Part shown: piece by piece, positions 33,901 through 45,900 of the stretch
Layout of the letters: the number at the start of each line of letters is the position of its first letter
How positions within the stretch are numbered: position 1 is the stretch's first letter
Origin: Dendrolimus kikuchii
Lineage: Eukaryota; Arthropoda; Insecta; Lepidoptera; Lasiocampidae
Length of the DNA stretch: 64,000 nt
NCBI GenBank assembly: GCA_019925095.2
Contig: CM034398.1
Span: 2,417,001-2,481,000 of the forward strand
Direction: 5' to 3'
Made by a program: the position numbers and the translations under genes
Notes under the pieces: model-generated
The model's input: the letters and a program-made list of their open reading frames with translations, nothing else
The model's database searches: none
What the model was told of the DNA's origin: nothing

Positions 33901-36900
33901 GTCATGCACGCTCGTCTGTTCTTAAGGCTCCTGACATCACCTTCTGCTAGTACACGATCAATTTGATCATGGAAGGTGTGTCGTGGCCTTCCACGATTTA
34001 TGGGCTGTTTATTATTATATATTATAGTCAGTTGTACAATATACCCGTAATCCACACATCTTAACACTAAAGTTACATTCGTTTCATAAAATAAATCATT
34101 GGAATTCAGACAACGTGTCAGACCATACAATTTTTTTCACAAAAATTAATTTTCATAACAAACAAAACAATTTAAAAAACTGGCAAATAATATAACAAAC
34201 ACAACTAAAATATAAAAAAAAAACTGAACTCACTTATAAACCAAAGCTCTAAGGAACTCAACGAGGGGCAACACAAACAAGGATATTATTGCGTCTAGCA
34301 ACACCAGACGATACGCCTCCTGACCAAAACGGGTCTCCCAACACTGCAAATAAAATTAACAACAAATAAAATAATAAAAGACTTATTCTCTTCCCAATTA
34401 ATGATTTTAACTATAACTCATTTTTATGCACCCGAACTACTAGAAACCGCTTCCAGAAAAATTCCCGCGAGATTCCCGGGATAAAAAGTAGCGCAGATTT
34501 TAAGACTAAGAATTTGCTGTCGATCAGCGAAAACCGCATCGAAATTGGCCCAATAGTTTTTACGTGAATCCCGAACAAACAGACAAGAAATCTATCAAAA
34601 AAATTCATTATGGTCTCCATCGTTTATATAGTCTATTCCAGTTGTTTTTTTTAATAGCTTCAATGTACAGATATGGCATGCTTAGAATTTAATAATCCCT
34701 ATTAATATTATAAATGCAAAAGTACCTCTGTCTGACTGTCTGTTGCTCTTTTAGGGAAAAACTACTGGACCTATTTGGATGAAACTAGTATATACAGTAT
34801 ATACATTTTTTTTTCGATACCGAGGATGAACATAGGATATTTTTATTCCAAAAAATGGGATAGTTTCCGGGATAAAAATATGCGCTGCCGTGGTGTAAAC
34901 TCTCGTATTATCTATACTCTATACATATAATAAAATTGTAGGAGTTTTTGGCGGGAACTGAAAGGGGATGTTGTGCTGTGCAGTTTTATTTTCTAAAAAT
35001 GTGTAAAATTACTCTAAAATGAACAATAGTTGTAGGATATTGATGGTTTTTGAGTAGCATTTATGTGTTTTTGTGAGAAATGTGAACTGTAAAGTCAACA
35101 GTGGCCTTTCGAGTTGTCACAAGAACTCCGATGAATGGCACCAGCTGATTACCTACAGTTCAGCTGTGCTACACATAGGCTTAAGAAAATGAAGAAACTA
35201 TATTGTAAACTAAGATCTGGCTTAAAGGCCTAGCTGCCAAGCCATAAACCGAAATAAATAATAAATAAATAAAATTGTAGAGGTCGAATTTCTTTACAAT
35301 AAAAAAAATGCTAAAAACAGAATCAGAGAGGATGTAAGAAGTGAAATAGAACTAATTTAGATATTTTTCAATTTTTTTGTTTCTCTGTTTGTCTTTCTGT
35401 TTATACGGGCTAATCTCCGAAACAACTGGACCGATTTAAATGAAATTTTGCATGGTGGTAGCTTATATCCCTGGTCAACATATAGGATACTTTGATCCCG
35501 AAAAATTAAAGTTCTAGTAGTTTAATAGTAGTTTAATACAGTTCTCCTTCTCTTTCTAATAATAAGAAAGTCAATCAATCAATATCTTTATTTGAAAGAA
35601 TGTAGTTTACACAGGTGTGTGGACGCACAGTACATTCTACCACATAGTGTTGTACAAAATGAATTAAAAATTAAAATTAAATTTATATAAATATTCTAAT
35701 TTAAAAAAATGTGAACTAAACTTTGGTAATATATAAGCAATTAATGTCAAAAGAAAAAATAACAATACTCCTCCACCAGTCACTTACCTCCACACCAGAG
35801 CGCACCCAGTAGACGAATATCAACATCAAAGTTCCAATGTCGAGCAACCATGTCCTGGCCAGGGTCACATAGAACGCTGTACGGGGCCTATAATACTCGA
35901 GTCTGAAATTAAAACCGAAGTATAGGTAAATTAACTTTTTTTTTTTATTGCAGGAGATCAGCAGACAGGCAGATGGCCCACTTGATGAAAAGCGGTTACC
36001 ATCGCCTATGGATATTTGCAACACCAAAGGTGCTACAAATGCGCTGCTGCTCTCTTAAGGGAAACTGGAACCTGGTCACTAATGCCGGAACACAACTCAA
36101 GGTTGTTATGGCGACATACTTTAGACCAGGGGTGGTAGCCATCCAGTCGGACAAATGCCCTACCACCTGGCTGTGGGTTGTTAAGTCGCCTCTTACAACA
36201 GGCCGCCCGGCCGCAAGAAATTGTATTCTTTCTCCGTTCCTGCACGGATAAGACATAAGATAACTTCGAGAAGTTTTGTGCCGTTGTAGTAGTATCTGTA
36301 TATTTACAGGAACTAGTGGTCGAAATTCGACCATACTAAATTTGTCGTCAAAGACGATACTTCTACAATCACAGACTTCGTCGAGCCTACACTGTTAATT
36401 TGACTTGAACAATAAACAAAAGAGTATATATGCGTGTGTGCGTCAAATACATGATAGTAGTGTGTGTAATGTTTTTTTGAAGTGAAACTTCTATATAGAC
36501 TTAGGGGGTCTTAGGATTTTTCTGTCACGAAAAAGCGTTACGGCCGCGTGGAGGAGTGGCATAAATTTAGACTAGACGCGGTGATAATTTTAGAGTAGAA
36601 TATGGATATGTTTTTTGGTTCCGGATCGAAGTCAGTTTTTTTGTTTGATAAGACTAAAACAAGTTTAAATAAAAAATGCATCCATTAAAATGTACCTAAC
36701 CTAACGAAAGCATAATTTGCAGTAAATCTGCGAATAATCGAAATATGAGCTGGAACACATAGTAGAAGGCACAGAAAAGAAAAGACCAACACACATGGCA
36801 CTAGATAGGACAATATATATAAGTATAGATATAAGGCCCACACTGCACATGCACTTCCTCACAACACCAGCATGTAACAGATACACTCTACATTAGTATA

Positions 36901-39900
36901 AGTTAGTAGTTTAGTATTAAAAGTAGGATAAATTAATATAATAAGTTAATCTTAAGATACACCATAACATATAAATCACTAAATTAATGTCACACACTAA
37001 CAAAAGTAAACAATAAGCGTGTATGGACTCTAAAATTTTTCATAGAAATTAAGTAGTAAAAAAAGGTACGGAACTCGAGTCCGTAAACATGTTAATAATA
37101 ATAAAAAAAAAAAACATAGTAGAAGTGAAACTTTAACGGACAAGTGGCAAAACCAATAACAAAATTTTAACTTGAAGTTTTAGGGGCAGATTGTTAATAT
37201 ACTTGTCCAATATGAAAACAATTTTTTTCATTGTACAGAAATTCGACCTCTACAGTTTTACTACATGTATAGATGTTGACTATGTAATATGAGATATGTT
37301 TTCCTGAAATAGATAGATATATAAATAGTAACGGCGGAGTGACGCTCGCAGACCGCGTTCGTAATACCGAAGTAACAAAGAGAGTTGGTCAGAAAGAGAG
37401 TGTCGGGGTGAAGGTAAGGAAAGGAATGCTCCGGTGGTTCGGGCATGTGGAAAGAATAACTAAACAGATATACAATGCAAAAGTGGATGGATGCAGAAGT
37501 CGTGGAAGGCCACGACACACCTTCCATGATCAAATTGATCGTGTACTAGCGGAGGGTGATGTCAGGAGCCTTAAGAACAGACGAGTGTGCATGACAAGAG
37601 TTATGAATGTCAAAGAAGCAAGTGAGGTGTGTAAGAATGGGCCTAAATGGCGCTCTGTTGTTCGTACCTACCCCGCAAGGGAACTGGCGTGAAGTTATGT
37701 ATGTATGTATGTATGTAAATAAATAGTAGACAAAATCTTTCCTACTTACTTTACAACACCATGGAATATCAAAGGCACGATGGTGACCACAAGAGTAACG
37801 ACAGCAGATATGACGATCTCCCAGTAGTTCGTCGATGGTTTCGCACTCAATAGATGCCATAGGCCATACTCTATGGCCACAATCATAGAGAGGACCAACG
37901 ATGTGATGAAGACATTGGCCATAGTGTGGCCGAACTTAACGCAGAAGGTCATGTTCACTTGCTTCTTGTTTTGTTCGTTGAGGAGTTCCTGGTTGAGGAA
38001 ATCAAAATAATATAATCAGAAGACAAATACATCCTATATCCCCAAGCTAAGCAAGTTACGCTTGTGTTACGGGTAATATACAACGGACCACTGTGGGACC
38101 GTGCCAGGCTCACGGGCCCAGGGTAAATCACGGAAAGTTCGTTTACGACATTCACCATGCCAGGAATCGACCTTGAAACCTTAAAAACTACTGAACGGAT
38201 TTAAATGAAAATCGGCACAGAACTAACTTACATCCCGGGTCATCACTTAGGATTATTTTTATATAGATAGATGATAAGCCAAGTGGCGTGAGGTGACAAT
38301 TCCGGTTAAATTAAAAGGACAGGTCTATAAATCCATCATTAGACCTGTCCTTTTGTATGGCAGTGAAGCGTGGCCTGTACTTCAGCGACACAAGCAAGAA
38401 CAGCGTGTCACGGAGATGAATATACTGCGATGAATGTGTGGAGTGACGCGGAAAGACCGGGTCAGGAACTCCCGCATCCGCGGCAGTCTTCATGTCCGTG
38501 ACATAACAGACAAACTGCAAGAGTGTCGATTACGCCGGTACGGCCACGTTTTACGCAGACCGGCTAATTATGTGGGGAACAAATGTCTAGCCATGCCGCC
38601 TCCGCCAGGTCCCGGTCGAAGTGAAAGGCCCAAGAAATGCTGGCTTGACGTTGTGAAGGACGACATGCGTGCCAATGGTCTCAAAACGGGGGATGCTGAC
38701 GACCACGCGAAGAGGAGTAGAAAAAGTAGGAAAGCCGACCCTGGGCGTCGGAGTGAACGCTCCGACCGCAACCGGGATTTAACGCTCGGGTGATGATGAT
38801 GATGAGATGAATATAACCAAAAATTTGGCGCTGCAGTCGCATTTAATGGTATGGTAAGTGAAAGAAGTGACTAGCACATGCTAGTGTGTATAGTCTTTCC
38901 AAGCATTTATTTTACTTTTGACAGGAGTTTTTGGCAGGAACGGAAAGGGGACGTTGTGCTGTGCAGTTTTATTTTCTAAAAAATGTGTATAATTACTCTA
39001 AAATGAACAATAATTGTAGGATATTGATAGTTTTTGAGTAGATATTACGTGTTTTTGTGAGGAATGTGAACTGTAAAGTCAAATGTGGCCTTTCGAGTTT
39101 TCACAAGGACTCCGTTGAATGGTGTGGATTGTAGCCTACAATACAACTGCGCCTGGCTTAAAGGCCTAGTTGCCAAGCCATAAACATAAAAAAAATACTT
39201 TTGACAGTTCGATAACAGATCAATTAGTAATGTCCTAATGCGATACCGACTCGATTTGTTATAAATATCGACTTCATTTATACATACATACATACATAAC
39301 TTCACGCCAGTTCCCTTGCGGGGTAGGCACGACTTCATTTATAAATAAGTCTTAATCAAATTTACTTATCTAAACATTTTTTCTGAAAATACTACATCGT
39401 ATAATAAATACTAATGGTCGCCCGTGGTCAAAATTCGACCATAATAATTAATTTAAATTACAAGTTTGAACATTATTAAGGTTCTGTTGTCAAAGACTAC
39501 TTCTATAATCACAGATTTCGCCAAGGCTACACTGTTAATTTGACTTTAACAATAAACAAAATAGTATATATGCGTGTGTGTGTCAAATACATGGCAGTTT
39601 GTGTAATATATTTTTTTTATTGATTTAATATATTTTTTATGCATAATTTAAAAAAAATCTTCAACAATCATCAATCACTCCGTCTCTATATAAACCATAA
39701 TTTTCGCGCACTTCAGTACTTCAAGATGTAGAAAATTTTATATTATTTTGTCAAAAAAATTAAGTTATTTTATATTTTTTATTTTTGAAGTCGGTTTTTT
39801 TAAACGAAGTTTTTTTTTATTTGTTACTTTTTAGTGTCTATGGGTAGGCCTGCAAAAAGTGCCGCGCGCCTTAAAAAATATACGTCCCAAGAAACGGGGA

Positions 39901-42900
39901 CGGAAAGTCTTCATAAAATGATAGCTACTGGACCAAACTATGTTAAATTTTCAGGGGACCAAATAGCAACAATTCCGCATCAAACTAAAGAAGAATCACG
40001 TAAATCGGAGCACAAATGGACCTACTTATGCAAAATGGAACTAACCCACATACTGACAGTTTTGAGAAAAAGCCGTTTCTATTAAAATTTTGCGTACAAA
40101 AAAATATGTCTATATTTTGAAAAAAAAAAAAACATTTAGAACATTGTATATTATATTTTCTCGTTATGATTTTATTGAGTCGATAGAATGTGCATTTTGA
40201 AAGTCTTCTGCATCCTTAACTCAATTTTGGCATGTTTGTGGATTGGTTCTGTTTTGCACAAGTAGGTCCAAATGTCAGCGTAATCGGTGTACATACATTA
40301 ACAAAAAATACCAATCAAGCTGAGAACCACCTCGTTTTTGAAGTAGGTAGTAAAAATATATTAAACATCCTAGTATTTAAATACAAATAGATCACCTTGA
40401 ATTCGTTGTAAATGCTGTTGGCGTTCAAGGCGGCCGCCTGCGAGGAGACGATGCCGAAGTCCCAGCCGCAGAACACCTTGCTGGCGAACACGTGGCTCAG
40501 ACCGCCGGCGGTCTCTATGAAGTTGCGCCGGTACGAGTACGCCGTCCTGTTTACATCATCATGATACAACCTCTAGAGCGTGACTCTTGTTTAAAGAGCA
40601 GGCGTTAATACAGGTTACGTTGTATTATTATTCTGTATACATACATAACTTCACGCCAGTTCGCTTGCGGGGTAGGCACGAACAACAGAGCGCCATTCCA
40701 CCTCACTTGCTTCTTTGACATTCAAAGCTGTTCTTAAGGCTCCTGACATCACCCTCCGCTAGTACACGATCAATTTGATCATGGAAGGTGTGTCGTGGCC
40801 TTCCACGACTTCTGCATCCATCCACTTTTGCATTGTATATCTGTTTAGTCATTCTTTCATCATGCATTCCTTTCCTTACCTTCACCCCGCCACTCTTTCA
40901 GACCAACTCTCTTTCTTACTTCGGTATCACGAACGCGGTCCGCGAGCGTCACTCCGCAGTTTACTCTACTTTCATGCTCTCTCTTCCATACCCAACTCTC
41001 GCTTCCATACGTGAGCGTAGGTACCAGCATCGCGTTGTGTATGGCGAGCTGGGTCTTCTAGCTGAGGTTATTTTGTATACAGTACATTGTATATGGCGTC
41101 TCCAAGGTAACTAGTTGTTTCCTAGCAACTGTACTGTGCCAGTATTACTTTGAAATAAAAAGTTTTTTAAGCTCCACGCAACAATGCTCCCTCTGAAATA
41201 ATGTTAGCGACCATTTCACGAGGTTGTATATATGGTTTAATGCGTTATTTGTATTGCGACACTGTTATTAATTGTTATTGACGTCACAGATAACGTATGT
41301 CAGGAGCCTTAAGAACAGACGAGCGTGCATGACAAGAGCTATGAATGTCAAAGAAGCAAGTGAGGTGTGTCAGAATAAGCCTAAATGGCACTCTGTTGTT
41401 CGTGCCTACCCCGCAAGGGAACTGGCGTGAAGCTATGTATGTATGTACGTTGTATTATTGCTGATTGTTTTTTTTTGTTTTTTTTTTATTGCAGAAGTTC
41501 AGCAGACAGGCAGACGGCCCACTCGATGGAAAGCGGTTACCATCGCCTATGGACATTTGCAACACCAAAGGTGCTACAAATGCGCTGCAGCTCTCTTAAG
41601 GGAGACTGGAACCTGGTCACTAATGCCGGAACACAACTCAAGGTTGTTATGGCGGCATACTTTAGACCGGGGCTGGTAGCCATCTAGTCGGGCAAATGCC
41701 CTACCACCTGGCTATGGGTTGTTTTGTCGCCTTTTACGACAGGCCGCCCGGCCGCAGGAAATTGTATTCTTTCTCCGTTCCTGCAGGGATAGATGATTCC
41801 TCGCTGCTGGTCGCAGGCAATCGGTGTGATCTTGGCTCCGGCTCTGCGTTCTGGTGAGGTCTCCCTTTCTTCTCCTTTCCTTTTTTTTCTTTTTGGATAT
41901 TGTATACCAAGCTTTGTTTTTTTTCCCCCCTTTCTTTTGCTTTTAATTACGGTAGCTTGTATAATTTCAATTACTCTATATGTGGCAAATGATCTTGGTG
42001 TTGTATTAAGTGAAAGTACTTATGTATAAGATTTATAATACTAAACTAACTTCACGCCAGTTCCCTTGCGGGGTAGGCACGAACAACAGAGCGCCATTCC
42101 ACGTCACTTGCTTCTTTGACATTCATAGCTCTTGTCATGCACGCTCGTCTGTTCTTAAGGCTCCTGACATCACCTTCCGCTAGTACACGATCAATTTGAT
42201 CATGGAAGGTGTGTCGTGGCTTTCCACGACTTCTGCATCCATCCACTTTTTTGCTATTTGCCCCCGGAACGTTCACTTCATTTTATATAGCAAACTATCC
42301 CATCCCGGGATAAAAAGTATCAATGTCCATTTTCGGTATTCAGACAGACGTATCGCGTACCTGTCATTTTTGTTGTTGTATAGATTATGATTTTTTATAT
42401 CTCTAAACTTGAGAAATGATTGGTCTCCCATACAAACTTTTTCTATTTCAATCCATTCTAATTGTATTTATCTATGCCCCGTCTATCTCGCTGTAAACTA
42501 CATAAACGACCAAACTACACCAAACAACCACCAAAACTATCAAAACTACCAAAATGGTGAAAATGGCAAATCACAAAAAATAAATACATAAATCTATCCC
42601 AAAATCTATCCCATTATCCAGGATGAATTCTTTTCACCCTTGTCCACCTTTGGTATTAAAATTACATATGTACCGAATTTCAGCCAAATCGCTCCAATGG
42701 TTTTTCCGTAAAAGCATAACAAACAGAGAGACAAATATATTTTTATGCCGGAAACTGCCATTGTTCGGGATAAAAGTATCCTATGTTCATCCTCGGCATC
42801 GAAAATATATATACATACTGAGTTTCAGTCAGACAAAAAGAACAACAGACAGACAGAATTACTTTCGCATTTATAATATTAACAGGGATTTGACAATCGC

Positions 42901-45900
42901 CTAGTATGAGACGTAATTGAAATATCTCAAATCCTACAGGACTAATATCACCATATAACATTCTTTCGCTTTTTGTTAATTTGTATAATTTTATTTATTT
43001 AAAACATGTTGTTTTAAATGTGTGGAAAGAATGCATGATGAAAGAATGACTAAACAGATATACAATGCAAAAGTGGATGGATGCAGAAGTCGTGGAAGGC
43101 CACGACACACCTTCCATGATCAAATTGATCGTGTACTAGCAGAAGGTGATGTCAGGAGCCTTAAGAACAGACGAGCTTGCATGACAAGAGTTATGAATGT
43201 CAAAGAGGCAAGTGAGGTGTGTAAGAATAAGCCTAAATGGCACTCTGTTGTTCGTGCCTACCCCGCGGGGGAGCTGGCGTGAAGTTATGTATGTATGTAT
43301 GTTGTTTTGGCTAAATTGGTCTATAAATATGTTTGTTTTAAACAATAAAATATCAAGAAGCAAGATGAGAACGACCTGTAGCGACATCTAGTGGGATTTA
43401 GCAGCTTTCAGTTAATTCTTTTACTGGAAAAATATGACACCTAGTAATTACTTCCATTGACAGAACCACCGATCAATACCACTTTAATTAACAATCGCTC
43501 GACGTCGAGTGTCCATAGAAATGTCATTTAGGCACAACACTCGACGTCGCGTGATGATATGGTAATTTCGTGTGTCGAAAACAATTTGCACGACTTCGGC
43601 AAATCTCATAGTACACCGACAATGAATATGGTTTGTCAGTGTCAAATAGAATTTATATTCATCGTGCCAAAATAACTGTTGTACTTTCATAAATATAACA
43701 TTACGTGTTAACCGTTTAAAACGCGGTATTTTCACTTTTCAGTAACCGTGATCTGAGTTCACATTCGTAATATTGATACATACATAACTTCACGCCAGTC
43801 CCCTTGCGGGGTAGACACGAACAACAGAGCGGCATTCGGGCTTATTCTTACATACCTCACTTGCTTCTTTGACATTCATAGCTCTTGTCATGCACGCTCG
43901 TCTGTTCTTAAGGCTCAATTCGTAATATCGATATGTTCAATTACTTTACCTGTAGCACAAAACTGCAAAGGACATGATGTACAGGCAGACCATGGTGAAG
44001 AAGTATGCGAATGGCATATTGTATGAGAGCGGACCAGCCGTCTCGAGGAGTCCGTCGTGGTAGTGCCCGTAAAATAACAGGGAATCTTCCAGACGACCCT
44101 TGTTTAAAAAAATATATATAATAAATAAATAATCGGCAGACAAACAAACACATCGTATATCTACAAGCTAGGTAAAATACCGTTATCCGTGCAGGAACGG
44201 AGAAAGAATACAATTTCCTGCGGCCTGGGGGCCTGTCGTAAGAGGCGACAGAACAACCCACAGCCAGGTGGTAGGGTATTTGCTCGACTGGATGGCGACC
44301 ACCCCTGGTCTAGATATATCGCCATAACAACCTTGAGTTGTGTTCCGGCATTAGTGACCAGGTTCCAGTCTCCCTTAAGAGAGCAGCAGCGCATTTGTAG
44401 CGCGTTTGGTGTTGCAAATGTCCATAGGCGTTGGTAACCGCTCTCCATCAAGTGGGCCGTCTGCCTCTCTGCTGAACTCCTGCAATAAAAAATAAATTAA
44501 AAAAATACACTTGTGTTATAATTAATATTAACGAACCAGTCGGGGGCCGATCCTAGACACCCAGACCATAGTAAATAACGGAGAGTTCATTTCCGAAATT
44601 TACCATGCCAGGAATCGAACCCGGAGCCTCTGTGTCGTAATGAGGTCGGCGGGCAAAGGCTCAGCCCACTCAATCAGAAGCCTTACAACAACAATATGAT
44701 AAAACTAGAATTTGCCCGGGCTCGACTTGAATTTCCCCCGGGATTCCTGGGACACAAAGCACCCCACAGTATTTAAAAAAGAATAGAAGCTATCATTTTA
44801 GTGAAAGAATGACTAAACAGATATACAATGCAAAAGTGGATGGATGCAGAAGTCGTGGAAGACCACGACACACCTTCCATGATCAAATTGATCGTGTACT
44901 AGCAGAAGGTGATGTCAGGAGCCTTAAGAACAGACGAGCGTGCATGACAAGAGCTATGAATGTCAAAGAAGCAAGTGAGGTGTGTAAGAATAAGCCTGAA
45001 TGGCGCTCTGTTGTTCGTGCCAACCCGTGGCGTGAAGTTATGTATGTATGTGTTTTAGTGAAAACGACTACAAATCGCTCCCGGGAATATTCCCGCGGGA
45101 TTAAAGTAAAAACATATTATGTTAACAACCATCTCGCCAAAACAAAGAGACACACTAGAAAAATGAACTCTATTCTAAATGTGATTAGTGTCAAATCGAG
45201 ATGATTTCATACTAAACCAAAATTGTATTTCGAATTATGTATTTCAAATTGAATTACTTATTGCTAAATTTGCATTGAATGAAAAGCACCTTTCTTTCCT
45301 AATGTGAAATTAATGAAATCAATTCTGAAGACGTTTGAAACTTAAAAAAAACTCCTGATCACAGCAGTGTGATTGACGAAGAGGATGATATGTGCATAAT
45401 AATATTTATTACGTTTAATCGAGGGTAAACACTGGGATTGGAAGTATCACTTATTGACTACTTACAAACATTGTTAAAACTTCTAACCCATAAGGGCAGA
45501 GATCGAATCTTTAGTATTTTTGACTGACCCACCTATGTTTTATTACTAACTCTATGGACACAGAACGATTTCACGTCGATAGATTATAATCTATCGGGAA
45601 ATAATGCGTTAAATTGTAAGCAGTTTGTTCCGGTTCACAATATTTCAATAGCTCTCGAGATAGATTATAATCTAACGGTCTGTACAATTTAACCATGACA
45701 TATATACTCTAATATAGCCAATTAATAACGGCGTTCATTTTAACTTTATAACTAAGTTGCATTTGGCCACAGTACCTAACTATAATATTATTTCAGATGG
45801 AACAGAGATATTAGCCGAGCCCAGCTAACTAAAGATATATTATTAACCTACAAATTTTATAAATAGTCTCAAGTTCCTGTTTCTAACCAGATATTTCAGT

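Noticed and set aside
38434..38793. Stand-alone gene of 119 codons
   Set aside because: It is the C-terminus of an RTE-type LINE (CGVTRKDR, GHVLRRP) with a (TGA)n tail and an upstream in-frame stop.
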